Shown one piece after another: positions 1-10,291 of a stretch of 64,000 bases of DNA. The stretch lies in the NCBI GenBank assembly GCA_030220185.1, contig JASPKZ010009672.1, positions 1-64,000 of the forward strand, read 5' to 3'. Below the pieces are notes generated by a model that saw only the letters and a program-made list of their open reading frames with translations, did no database searches and was not told the origin of the DNA. The stretch is from Diploptera punctata (taxonomy: Eukaryota > Arthropoda > Insecta > Blattodea > Blaberidae). Position 1 is the stretch's first letter, and each line of letters starts with the position of its first letter. The position numbers and the translations under genes were made by a program.

Positions 1-299
1 GGTAGATAAAAAGCTTCTCATCTCCCACCCGGCCAAATTTCTTTACAGTATAACTGGAACTTGGCTCGGAATTGGTATAGTAGTGAGGGTTTACCTGAAG
101 CCCGAAATTAAAAATTAGTTCTAGTATCCACCATCTTCATCTCAAGGTATCATTATACAACAAAATTTACTTTGACTCAAGTTTCCAACAAGGTTCGCGG
201 ATTTCAAAATATCTTACACAGATTCTATCTTATATTACTTTCACAGATTATTCTTTTTAACGAAAACTATCACTGCAAAACCTATTTTAAACTTTCCTA
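1..299. other. No gene seen; start of window
   Basis: AT-rich sequence with no supported ORF. A short motif at about 86-135 (TTTACCTGAAGCCCGAAATT) recurs in diverged form near 39650 and 40870, so it is probably part of an old dispersed repeat. Confidence 0.4.
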
Positions 300-580
300 A
301 GTCATGCAGCGGGCCCGAGTTCGATCCCCGGTTGGAACAGTTTTTTTGGGTGAGGTTTTTATTATCGGGGTTTTTCCTCACCTGTAAGACAAATGTCAGG
401 AAAACTTTAAGGCCCAAACGGTCCCAGAAATCATCCTTATCATCATCCTTCACCGGCGTGGAAAGCAACAGGAAGCTACCACACCTAAAAAAAATCCCTA
501 GTAAAGATGTAAAGCATAGCATGAAAATGCTATGATTGCAGTCAAAGACCTGCCCTCGGGCAGAATTACTATGGATGGAT
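300..580 (+). repeat. SINE-A, tRNA-derived, copy 1
   Basis: The head carries a tRNA-type B box (GTTCGATCCCC) followed by the family core TGGGTGAGGTTTTTAT, TTTTTCCTCACCTGTAAGAC and AAAACTTTAAGGCCCAAACG. The tail contains a short palindrome around AGCATGAAAATGCT and ends in CAGAATTACTATGGATGG. The same order of blocks occurs at 49244-49523 and, inverted, at 32696-33047, which defines the family. The first part of the tRNA-like head is missing or diverged. Short ORFs on both strands here are fortuitous. Confidence 0.85.
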
Positions 581-1323
581 ATTTCATAGAATGTATAAAC
601 GTGTGCTGGTTTAATGAAGCAGCCATATTATTTTTCCACCTATTTTCTTTCGTTGTTCCAATGTAGCCAACATATATTTCAGAACTTACTATTTACTCTA
701 TTTTTGGGTGTTGCATTAAATGTCATTCTATTTTATTATTTTACAGGTTAGATTACTTATATTGTGTTAGATTAGCTTTTATGTTATTTCAGATCTAAAA
801 GTACTTCATATTAGATTCTACAAACATTAATTGCATTTAAATTGTGTTTAACTGCATAAATAACTCTCTCCAACATATTCTATGAAAATTCAAAATGACT
901 GACGGATACAACATAAGAAATAGGTCCACTTCTTCAAATTTACAAATACATTCACAAGCATTATTTCCAGGCCTAAATAACTGTTTTTTAAGTTTCCATT
1001 TTCCATGCTAATAATGTGATAACTTCTATCTAGGATAAATCTAGTTAGAGTGAGTACTGGTATTTCGATTAGCTTATTAGTTTTAAGAATTCAGTATTTA
1101 GCAACAAGCACTGTGTATGTTGGCAGGATTGTGTGATTAGAAACTGTATTCACTTTCATCTGCTGATGCGTGTGGTGTCTGCTTCGAACTTAGAAAAAAA
1201 TTTCGTGACACCGTTAGAAACTTTATCCGATACTTTAGTTTAAATTACAGTAAAATCTGTCTATGAAGGAACATGACAGTTCCTTAAATATATTTCCGTC
1301 TTGCCAGTTTTTTTCTTTTAAAG

Positions 1324-2024
1324 CAGGGCCGCCCAAACTTTTTAATGGGCCGGGCCAATAACCGATTGTGCAATTGATCGTGGGCTGGAACATAAATATT
1401 GTTGCTACTGCTACTTTTATTACTACTATTACTGTTGCTACTGTTACTGTTATTATTGTTATTATTATTATTACTATTACTATAATAAAATTATATGAAC
1501 ATACAGAAGAATGTTAAAACGTTTATAATATAATGCTGCAATTAAAATTGTAAAAAAAGGTACAAAACTTAATATATTTATAAATAACACTAATACTTTG
1601 TTTTCATGCTCCTTCACAAAGTGCTTGCTGGTCCAGAATTCGTTAAACTTATTACACTCGGAATCAATTTGGCATTTGTTTTAACATTTTCTCAATTTAA
1701 ATTAACACTATTTTACAACTATTCCGTGCACAGGCTACTGTTTGATTGACAATACAACAAGTGAAATAAGTAATGTTCAAAGTTTGGAGTGGGGGAGAAA
1801 ATGGTAAATAAGGGATAAATCAACTCTACTACATTGTCAAGAGTAGCAGTGACACCTCAACCCCACATTCCTGAGAGCTGAATTTCACACAGGGATGTCC
1901 AAACTAGATGTTACATTTAAAAATCTAAATTTAAAATATAAAATTTATCTCAGTGCTTAGGCGGGCCATACGAAAACCATGGCGGGCCGGATGTGGCCCG
2001 TGGGCCATAGTTTGTATGGCTCTG
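1324..2024. mobile_element. hAT-like non-autonomous element nested in the Tigger copy
   Basis: It begins CAGGGCCGCCCAAAC and ends GTTTGTATGGCTCTG, an imperfect inverted repeat of about 15 bp. The flanks TTTTAAAG (1316-1323) and TTATAAAG (2025-2032) are an 8-bp duplication with one mismatch, as expected for hAT. The subterminal GGGCCGGGCC and GGCGGGCCGG blocks are also typical. No transposase coding is seen. It interrupts the surrounding Tigger-like element and is therefore younger. Confidence 0.75.
1398..1488. repeat. Trinucleotide microsatellite (ACT/ATT)n
   Basis: Imperfect run of ACT, GTT and ATT triplets inside the hAT-like element. Confidence 0.8.
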
Positions 2025-2133
2025 TTATAAAGGGTTCCCAAATTACAAGCAAATTATTTAGAGCACTACAGTATCTGCACCACAAATATAGTGAATAAAA
2101 AGTAAAAAAGATTACTCACAGTTTTAGTTAATT

Positions 2134-3418
2134 TCACTTCCTCCATAGCTTTAGTAAGATAGGCTGCCGAGTTTTAGTCACAGCATGGGCAAGTATGTGG
2201 TTCTCTATATGTTGCAGGAGGTCCATCAAAGCAGGATAGTTGTGCAAAGCAGCAAATTCTTGGAGATCATTCACATTCAATGATGCTTGTTTGTAGCTAA
2301 ATATATTCAGCTCTCGTGGGACATCTTCTTCCTCTTCGGAAATTTGAGTTCCTTCACATTTGGAGGACTCCCCTCTCGTTTCATTTAAATAATCGACAGT
2401 TCGTTCTATATTTTGTGTTGTTACCAAATCGTTGTCGAAATTGACAGTCTCAATTGCAGGTTCCAGTCTTTTATTAGGTCGGCAATGACTTAAATTTCTT
2501 TCACCTCATCATATTCAGTGAATGTTTCTTGACAAGGAAATCCTGCTTTTAAAAAACACTTTTTCACAGTCTCTGGGAGAACTTTCTCCATAGCTTGATG
2601 AATCCACTTCACTGCATCGAAAATGTTAATCTGCTTGATGATTTCTGACACATTTGAACAAGTACCTCTTGGCGACTAATGACTAACACAAATTTTCTGT
2701 AATGTGATTTAAGGGTGTAAATGACACCTTGGTCCGTAGGTTAGGTGATGGATATTGTGTTAGGAGGGGAAAATAGCAACTTTACATTGGTCAATTCAAG
2801 TTTTGGATGGCATATAGCATTGTCTAAAAACAGAATAACATTCCAATTTTCATTTTCATATTGAAACTCTTTAGCTATTCTTCCATGATAGAGCCAGTCA
2901 TCCAGGGCTTCTTGTTATTTCTGCAAGTCACTGGTAGAGAGCTGCGGTTCAAATTTCTAATTACCCTTGAACATGCAGATTTCCAATTACACAACTGATT
3001 TTTCAAATTTGTCTTCCATATTAGCACAAAGAAAGTGTTAAACGTTCCTTGGACATTTTCCCTCCAATGCATTTGTCGCCACGCACAGCTAAGGTATAAT
3101 TAGGCAAAACTCTCAAGAAAATACCTGTCTCATGCCCATTGTAAATGTTTCTAGGTTCATATCCCTCAACCAAAGTGTGTACTTTGTTCTTCCATACTGA
3201 CACTGTCTGCACGTCAATGGCATTGGCTTCTGAAAAACTATGTTATGATGAGTTTTAAAGCTTTCTAGCCAACCATTAGAGGCTTCAAAACTTCTGTTTC
3301 CTAAAAATTTTGCAACTTCTAATGCCTGTTCCTGAATGGTTGGGCCTGAAATCGTCATTCCCTTCGCATATGCACCAACAAACCACTCATATACAGCACT
3401 GTTTATCGCTTGATTTCA
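2134..3418 (-). pseudogene. Tigger/pogo-type transposase pseudogene (CENP-B/DDE family)
   Basis: Read right to left in several frames, the remains follow the order of a Tigger transposase: INSAVYEWFVGAYAKG, then FEASNGWLESFKTHHNIVF (end of the CENP-B-like DNA-binding region), LVEGYEPRNIYNGHETGIF (region of the first catalytic Asp, here His in place of the usual Asp/Glu), KCIGGKMSKERLT, RNNKKPWMTGSIMEE, FLDNAICHPKLELTNVKL (second catalytic Asp), and a C-terminal tail rich in acidic residues. The first helix-turn-helix is missing. Several frameshifts and in-frame stops make it non-functional. Family assignment comes from motif recognition and fits the TA-flanked inverted repeats around it. Confidence 0.85.
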
Positions 3419-3639
3419 TAATTGTTTCACATCACCCGATTTTCCGTCTTACTGAGGTAAAAATTAACTATTGATACTTTAAAAAACCATTCCGTTTCTC
3501 ATTATGAAGGTTTTTGACTTATACAGGACGATTTTACATACAAAATCGTACCGTTCTGGAGATTTTTATTCCGTCTCTACAGGTTTCCTTCTTATAAAGG
3601 TTCCGGCTAAGACAGTTTTTACTGTATTTTAAATAAAGT

Positions 3640-5040
3640 AATAAAAATTAATCAGTGTTAATTTTTTTAATTTGTATATAAAATTATACAACAAAATTCA
3701 AAAGGTAATAACTTAGGCTACAGTGATAAGTTTGTTTTCTCTCCAGTCCAATACATTTAAATAAGTTAGCATAAGAAATTGAGTTTCTCCATTCTTGACA
3801 TTCAGAAGATGTTTGATACGACCTGAACAATGAATTAACCCTCTTACTAGTAATCCATATATAACTTTTATACAAGCTTTATACGTATCTCAGTTGAAAA
3901 TTCTTACTAATAAACACTGTATTAGCAGTATTACAACTTTACATGAGAATCGTTATACATGCCTCCAGCCTTGTTTAAGGATTGTATAACTAGACAAAAT
4001 GTCGGACTTTCATATCAACTGAATTTAACGCAAAATGCAACAGTTTAACGACTGTTTAATGGATGCACAGGACATATATAATATTAATAAAGCTCTGGGT
4101 AGGAAAATAAAGGCATCATAAAATGTCTTTTGTTACACTCATTTTCAACTAGGCCTAATGATATTTTAAAGTTGAACATTGATTCACAAAAGAATATGTT
4201 CTACGATAGTTGCTGTAGACAAGATTTAACCTGAATGTAGTTTAAATGCTTCATAATATTAACAAAACATTCTTGTATCATTAATATATAATTCACATAC
4301 CGATATAAAAATGTATTTATTATAGAGGCACTATTATTACAGCAAGCTACATGTTAATTTGATAGTCTTGTGGTTAAAGCTTCTGACTATTGTCCGTGGG
4401 GTCCTAGGTTTGATTCCCGATCAAACTGAAATTATTATCTTTTTTGCCTAAAGCGTTATTCTGTTGTCAGTAACATTTTCTACTATTTTGAATGTTTTCT
4501 AAACGTATCTTAAAACACTGCATATAATTCTAAGTAATGGGAAAAACTTTTATTAGTTTCCAAGAATTGTTCGAAATTCTTGACGTTAGATGGCAGCACA
4601 TTATCTGTGAAACTAATTCTTCGATATATTTGACATTGCGTAAAGGAAAATGTAAATAAATTAAAACACATTTATTTTTTCCGTACCTCCCCAACTAGGG
4701 AATCTCTATTAATTCTTATCCATACTCATTTCTTACACAATTAATCACTAGTTGATGTTGTTTTATTTCTGTTACAAACTGCGCATAATATGTTCTGAAG
4801 TCATAATGATGACGAATATGTGGTGTATTGTGTGTAATGGTTGTATTGTTATATAGCTCCTGCACAAAGTTTATTAGTAAGGAAATTATACATGATCTAC
4901 ATAAGGCTTACACATTGTATAACTAAACAACTGATGAAAGCCAGTATAAGAGATTTTTATTAGTAAGACCGTAAATCTACAAATTGATCAAATTTAACCT
5001 TGCACAACAAAGAGATAAATCTTTTGCGAACCAAGTGTGT
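3640..5040. other. Non-coding stretch of duplication A
   Basis: No supported gene. The first 250 bases match duplication B. Much of the rest has no counterpart recognised in the window, apart from a tRNA-like fragment at 4361-4428. Confidence 0.4.
4361..4428 (+). repeat. tRNA-like SINE head, degenerate
   Basis: TAGTCTTGTGGTTAAAGC resembles a D-arm/A box, and GGTTTGATTCCCGA resembles a T-arm/B box about 35 bases on. No closed acceptor stem can be drawn, so this is a SINE relic and not a tRNA gene. Confidence 0.4.
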
Positions 5041-5046
5041 GTCTAG

Positions 5047-5151
5047 TTATCTTAAAACACAAAAATCATCCAAATCCTTCAATGATTCAGTGTGTTCTGC
5101 CTCAGTTTCTATCACAGTATCACTCTCCATATTTTCAATTTTATTAAGCAT
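5047..5151 (-). other. Antisense coding-like block upstream of gene A
   Basis: The minus strand has a 34-codon open frame containing ENMESDTVIETEAEHTE and ending in a stop. A related block lies at the equivalent place upstream of gene B (43696-43836), reading ENMVSDIVIETEAKHIE in frame, and a shorter one at 43385-43460. Amino-acid similarity over this core suggests an exon of a gene on the opposite strand, or a relic of one. The block begins about 195 bases before sense exon 1. No protein family is recognised. It could also be an inverted partial copy of the ankyrin gene's own 5' end, because both contain an NMES-like start. Confidence 0.4.
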
Positions 5152-5345
5152 TTAACGCCAGAAATAGATAATAATTTAAAAAACAAACAAACAAAATTTG
5201 CACAAACCAACCAGTAGGCCTATGCAGAATTTCTTGCACATGAAAGACATAAATAAATCCATCCACAGAGAGAGAGTGCATGTGTTGTAAATAACACTAC
5301 AAATAAATATGTTTTAAAATGCTAATTTTCACTCTTTCAGAAAGA

Positions 5346-5450
5346 ATGGCAAAAAGAAACTACAAAATACCAAAATTACAATTGAACGAAGAAGAGATTG
5401 AGGAAAATGAGGTCTCAAAGGAAGAAGATCTCCAGAATCGAGATACATCA
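5346..5450 (+). CDS. Ankyrin-repeat gene A, exon 1
   Basis: A 35-codon exon, ATG to TCA, starting MAKRNYKIPKLQLNEEEIEE and very acidic. It is preceded by a pyrimidine-rich acceptor ending TTTCAG at 5340, five bases before the ATG, and followed by the consensus donor GTAAGT at 5451. The counterpart at 44001-44111 has the same splice signals, a 6-nt in-frame length difference and the shared core EENEVSKE. Conservation of frame across an otherwise diverged duplication is the main support. The exon joins exon 2 (10292) in phase 0. Because an acceptor precedes the ATG, at least one more upstream exon, probably 5' UTR, should exist; it was not found. The frame is open between acceptor and ATG, so coding from further upstream is not excluded. 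Confidence 0.75.
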
Positions 5451-5490
5451 GTAAGTTTTACTCTTACAAGGGAATTGTCAAACATTGCAT

Positions 5491-5872
5491 GATGAAACCA
5501 ACCTTGAAATTTCTCCCAGAGAAGCATAGTAATATACAAAGGCCATGTACAAAAAATATCTGCCTTTTTTTTTTTAACTGCAAGGCACCAAAATCCAACT
5601 CCAAATCTCTCATTTTAAACTCTAGGGAAATAATACAACTCGTGAATTGGTAGATTGGATAACCCTCACCATCTGCTGTCCACGTCACTTCCTGCCTCAC
5701 TCTACTCCCCTTATAACTGATGCAGGGATGTCTCCATAGAATGGGTTGCCATTGCTGGATTCTGACTTTGATTTCTGTCTTGCAGTTAAAAATGGCTGAT
5801 AATTTTTTTTGACTTGGCCTTTGTACATCACAATGCTTCTCTGGGAGAAATTTGAAGGTAGATTTCTTTGTT
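5491..5872. repeat. Foldback element, family 1, in intron A
   Basis: The left arm (TTGAAATTTCTCCCAGAGAAGC, TACAAAGGCC, AACTGCAAGGC) pairs with the right arm (GCAGTTAAAAATGGC, GGCCTTTGTACATC, GCTTCTCTGGGAGAAATTT). A diverged relative lies at 50533-50868 in duplication B, at a different position. No coding capacity. Confidence 0.7.
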
Positions 5873-6004
5873 AGTCTGACATCTTACTGAAGCTGTAATT
5901 TCATTATTGCTATAACTTAAAGGGGTATATCCCAAATTTATATTATTTTATTTTAGAAAGAAAAATTACTTAACTTTCACAGGGAAAGAACACTATGAGG
6001 TTTA

Positions 6005-6096
6005 ATTTAATAATTAAATTAATGTTTTTATTACCTCACCTCATATCTTTTTTCTTCTAGATATGAGGTGAGGCAATAAAAACATTAATTTAATTA
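6005..6096. repeat. Short near-perfect palindrome with TATGAGGTGAGG motif
   Basis: Arms of about 36 bp (AATTAATGTTTTTATTACCT, then CACCTCATATCT, against AGATATGAGGTGAGGCAATA and its continuation) are separated by a 10-base pyrimidine-rich loop. The TATGAGGTGAG core is shared with the foldbacks at 16426, 23095, 49845 and 60905. Confidence 0.75.
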
Positions 6097-6639
6097 AGAA
6101 AAATTACGTTCGAACTGGCAGTCGAGTCCCGAATCTCTGACTCTGTACACCAGTGCGATAACCGTTATGTCATTCGAACTTCCGATAGAAACATCAAATT
6201 TCTTTCAACTTATACAATTCTCCTTTCTTTCAATAAAAATAAAATAATATATGTATGAGCATAGGCTTTTTTTCTTTTTTACATTTGCATGTGGGCATGC
6301 ATCTAAGTGCTTTTATAAAAATTATCTAAATAATATTACTAATAAAAGCAGTAGTAATCATTTTAGAACATTTCATTTGACCCATTCTGTATCATTCTAT
6401 CCACACAATTGTATAGTTCATGGGTCTCCCTGCTCCATTATAAGGTGCCCATGATCATCATAATAGAATTATTTAGTTCGCACCAATGGTTATGAGTTCT
6501 TGTATTCTGCAGATACTTTGTAAAATATTGTAGCTGATAGCACATGGTTTTCCTCTTACTTATTTGGACTTAAATAAATACACAGTTGTTATGTAAAATT
6601 TCCTTTTCACTTTATTTCCTTCTCCACAATTATCACTAA

Positions 6640-7227
6640 GGGTCGAATTTATAAACGCATTAAGACAGTAAAAGGCGTTCTCTGCTGAGAAAGTTTTATC
6701 CAAATACATTTTGCTTACTCAGAAATATATTCTTGCAATAATAATTGTAAGCTACCTGACGAGGTACCTTAAGATCATAGCTCAAGATAGAAACTTATTG
6801 TGAAAATCCCGAAGGGAACCGATGTAGTTTGAAACCTTTGCAGCTTTATCCAAGATGTCGGACCTTGAAGACTTTGATCATATTTTCGGTATACGCAGAG
6901 AAGAGGAATTTGATAGAGTCTACCAAAGAATTCAACTGGAAGAACAGGAGAATCGGCGTAATATTGCACGACGCAGACGTCGTTGTATATGGTATTATTT
7001 GCGGGACGCAAGCGTAAATGTGTTCCTCTATAGCAGACGAAAATAACTGAAGTGGTTTTATCGCTGAGAATTCTGGGCAATTCGTTGCCAATATTACAAA
7101 AACGTCAACTTTCATGCATGACCAGTAAGTCGGCCGTTAATTCGGTCTCAGCAATTGCTCACGGTGAGTCAGCTCACCAGTGATTGGAAGTAATTTGAGT
7201 AGAGACTAATGTATTTGCATGTGGCCC
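6640..7227 (+). mobile_element. Short TIR element, family D, copy 1
   Basis: Begins GGGTCGAATTTATAAACGCA and ends GCATGTGGCCC, so the tips are inverted (GGGYCG...). It is bounded by TAA on the left and TTA on the right. About 590 bp. The same element occurs at 47226-47830, 60067-60680 and 62131-62687. The inside carries a conserved arginine-rich micro-ORF. The tip sequence and A/T-only flanks recall PIF/Harbinger or ISL2EU-type elements, but the 3-bp flanks are inverted and not direct, so the target duplication is unresolved (TA or TWA). Confidence 0.75.
6855..7046 (+). CDS. Arg-rich micro-ORF of family D element, copy 1
   Basis: 63 codons starting MSDLEDFDHIFGIRREEEFD, with an acidic N-terminal part and a basic run (NRRNIARRRRR) around residues 34-43, then YYLRDASVN. 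Copies 3 and 4 of the element keep the same frame and nearly the same protein, stopping after 58 and 57 residues. Here the C-terminus reads through to a slightly later stop. The pattern fits the first coding exon of a Harbinger-like transposase kept in an internally deleted element; that is inference. No catalytic residues are present, so it could not transpose by itself. Confidence 0.4.
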   Translation: MSDLEDFDHIFGIRREEEFDRVYQRIQLEEQENRRNIARRRRRCIWYYLRDASVNVFLYSRRK

Positions 7228-7369
7228 TTAATCTTCAAACACAATTTGATTTAACAACTATTCTTCTTTTAAATTTTATAAGATTATCACTTGTAACACA
7301 GTTGCAGACACAATCCTTCCTCACAGTTATGCTCACAATTAACCTCTTGCCATCCAATGCGACACTGGG

Positions 7370-7612
7370 AGTCACCCCGTTCTCACCACATATTTATAGG
7401 CAAATAGATGGAAATTTCCAGGTCCATGAACAAGATGTTTCCACACGGAATTCTCCAGTCCTCCGATGTTTCTCGAATGGGGGGAACAGATGTTCCTAGA
7501 ATTCTCCGGCTCATCAGCCCAGAAATATCGGTGGACCCAGACTCGCGATTGGCTACTCACCAATCCAATCCAAAAATGCAAGGTTTCTCTCGCCAGCCCA
7601 CGCAGTTTAAAT
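7370..7612 (-). repeat. SINE-like repeat F, degenerate
   Basis: The minus strand contains CACCGATATTTCTGGGCT and GATGAGCCGGAGAATTC, which match in order CACCGATGTTTCTGGGCT and GTGACCCGGATGG in the repeat at 50070-50365. The tRNA-like head is weak. Overlapping ORFs on both strands are fortuitous. Confidence 0.5.
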
Positions 7613-7994
7613 GACACTACTGCAACGCGTCACAATATAAACATTTATTATGACTTAACAAGGAAAGTTACCCCACCCCATTAAGTGGATTCATGGACCC
7701 TAGGTTTCTCGTATAAAATCATCCAGTATATCAAATTGCACCAGAATTAACTTGTGATAGAAGGGCTAAATCTAAAAAAAAATTATTTGGACTTTGAAGA
7801 ACAAAATCTGGAAGCTGAACGTCAAGTCTCTTTATTACACAGCCAATCTATAAGTTGCATGGAAAGTCAGGACTGGGCAAATTACCATATAAAAGCTGTT
7901 TGCTTTGTTCAAGACATGAGGCAAATTTATTTATTATTTGATGACTGATGTTATTTGTGTATACATATCAGAGGCGCCATGTTCTATTGTTCAA

Positions 7995-8115
7995 TGACCA
8001 GTTTTTTTTTTTTCCACATTGGACAAAATTCCACATTATAAAAATAAACTAAAACTTATTAATAATCTTAGATTATAGAGTACCGTATATATATTTTTAT
8101 GTACACTTAGCGACA
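7995..8115 (+). repeat. Fragment of a Tigger-2-type element end
   Basis: The T-run, CACATTGGACAAAATTC and TTATTAATAATCTTAGATTA match in order the sequence just inside the left end of the Tigger-like element at 31200-31300. Isolated scrap with no terminal repeat. Confidence 0.65.
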
Positions 8116-8272
8116 AAAAGATTGAGCCGCTTTAAAAAGTATAGTCCTTCTTATGGCCCACTGGGCATGCTCAAAAAAAGCTAAAGCTGTGATTCACAAG
8201 GTAACGCACTGTTAAATGTTTAAATGCGCTGTATTTGTTTTTAAGAGAAAAATTTGTATTTAGATTGGAACT

Positions 8273-8348
8273 CACCTAGATGGCTCAGTCAGAAGAACAC
8301 TGATTTAGAAAGCCAAAGGTCCTGGGTTCGAGTCCCAGTCTGAGCATA
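8273..8348 (+). repeat. tRNA-like SINE head
   Basis: GATGGCTCAGTCAGAAGAAC (A-box-like) and GGTTCGAGTCCCAGTCTGAG (B box, T-arm) are at tRNA spacing. It is followed by ATAATTTTTCTCTT, similar to what follows the tRNA-like heads at 13756 and 14990. The acceptor 5' half does not pair, so it is a SINE relic. Confidence 0.6.
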
Positions 8349-10291
8349 TAATTTTTCTCTTCAAATACGAAGCAAAAGCTGTGCTTTAACACACGGTACG
8401 CGGAAAACAGCTAGGGTAATTTAAGGCCATTTTAAAGACTTTATATGGAAAATTACCATTTTACTTTTTCATGTCCCTTGTAGAAACAAATGTGCTCTTT
8501 CCAGTGGTATCAGTAAAAATAAGATTAGAGATGAAAGACATATTGAAAACTGGCCCTGAACAATGCTAAAAATTTGCAATTTTTAATTTTATGCTTGGAA
8601 GGGTGTCAGTAAAATCTGAAATATTAACTCATAGAAAATAATACTGGTGCAGTATAATGTGGACCTGATTGTTTGTTGACAGCTTGAAAATCAAGGTTCC
8701 AGCTGCTTTTGCTTTGTAGTACACGACGGTTAAAATATGGCATAAATCTTCTGTTTCAAACTTTACAAAGCACTTTCAGGCCAAATAACCATAAAAGATA
8801 ATTTCCAAGCAATTTGAATGCTGTAGTTGCATTCAGCGCCAAAAGTTGTACTAGTATAAAATAATGCAAGGTAATAGACACTACAGTTTAAGCACAAGGT
8901 TATATCAAAGTTGGCCAAATTCTCTGCGCCATGTGCATCATGACATGGCATAGGTCCACTAAGGTGGCCCTAGCTCTGAAGCCACTGAATCAATTGAGCC
9001 AAAATTTTGCACAGTAATCTAACAAATGCATGTGCAAATATGCATAAATTTTGAACAAAATCTGACATGGTCGATTGGGGACCATTTTTGATTTCAGGTC
9101 ACTTGACGTAGAATGACCCAGATATCTTTCTTATTTGACTACTTGAGAATTGTATACTAATGTCACTCCACAACAGTTTTTTGCACTTCAGGTTCCATGT
9201 GAGGCAGGTAGATAGCATTAATGTGGCTGATTTATAAATTCTTGCATCAGTTTGACCTTTTTTTCATCTATAAGACAATTGTCAGAAAACTTTAATTTTC
9301 AAATCGTCCCCGAATATCATCTTTCCATCATAATTATTATCATATTTGCCATGTTCAGTATGAATGGTGTGTTTTGTCTTAATGTTGTGTTGTCTCGGAG
9401 GAGCCCTGACATTGAGCCGATCACTATTCGGGAGGCCCTCCATGTCCTTATGTGGTGTAAAAAAGTATGTATGTAATTCACAGTTAAAATCCCTTTCCCG
9501 ACAAGTCATGTCACTGTATAAGTATGTATTGTGCCGGTTCGCTCAGGGTAGAATATGATCACTCAGGGATGTTTTAAATTATACACTTATTATTTTAGTT
9601 TATTGGATAAATTTGTATGTACAATTGTATATTTACAGTGTTTTATACTTCACTAACTCGGAATGGAGTTGATGAATTACTTCTGCCCACGTGTTTTAAT
9701 ATCACCTTCGCGAACGGTTACTGAAGAACTTGACTATTGCAGAACGTAGGAGCGTGAGAGAGCTTTCACGCGTGTCCTTGCCTTATAAGGGCGATGACTC
9801 CTCCCATAAAGTCGCCACCCCCACTCCGAGTGTATATGTTATTCATTATAGCTTAGAGGGGTAGGTACCATTCGTTTGGGTTTCTATGTTGGTAATAGAC
9901 TCGTGTGCACGTTTATGCGCCTTCCAGTTATTACTATTAATGGTACGTTTTAGTACTTACGAGTCTATTACTTCTTGCCACAGTATAAGGTGAGAGGTTA
10001 AACTGCAGTGATGTAATGTGGAAAAAAAAAGTAACAGAAAAGTGGGGGAAGGGATTATGAACAGAATATGTCAAATATGGGCAAACAAGGCTAAAGATCT
10101 CAAAAGAGAAAAAAAAAAGATCAAGTTGCCTACATCTCAATTTCAAAGAACGTCTCACTCATTGTTTTTTTTCAGGGAGTTCTAATTTGTCATACAAAAA
10201 TAAGTATCTAAAAATTCTAATCCTACTAATTAACTCTTTCATATATATATATATAAACATTAATTGAAGTATATTTTCTTTTGATTCACAG

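Larger units (their letters stand above)
1248..3624 (-). mobile_element. Tigger/pogo-like DNA transposon, decayed
   Basis: The left end begins CAGTAAAATCTGTC at 1248. The right end, read on the minus strand, begins CAGTAAAAACTGTC at 3624. Both are flanked by TA (1246-1247 and 3625-3626), the Tc1/mariner/pogo target duplication. The minus strand between them carries a broken Tigger-type transposase. A hAT-like element is inserted at 1324-2024. Duplication B lacks this element at its matching position (near 41004), so it inserted after the duplication or at its edge. Confidence 0.8.
5451..10291 (+). other. Intron 1 of ankyrin gene A (4.84 kb)
   Basis: Runs from GTAAGT at 5451 to the CAG at 10289-10291. 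The matching intron in gene B is only 539 bp. The excess is mostly inserted sequence: foldbacks at 5491-5872 and about 6005-6096, a TIR element at 6640-7227, a SINE-like block at 7370-7612, a Tigger-end fragment at 7995-8115 and a tRNA-like SINE at 8273-8348. From 8350 to 10280 no gene is seen. A weak SINE-A scrap lies near 9266-9320, and a GC-richer block at about 9650-9960 looks inserted but was not identified. Confidence 0.65.

Noticed and set aside
1246..3626. Window start to 3.6 kb as part of the segmental duplication
   Set aside because: Only a short dispersed motif near 86 matches near 40870; secure colinearity starts just right of the Tigger-like element.
6775..7115. Minus-strand ORFs of 89-101 codons, also at 47423, 60195 and 62221
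   Set aside because: All are antisense to the family D element and its conserved plus-strand micro-ORF; they vary in length and frame between copies.
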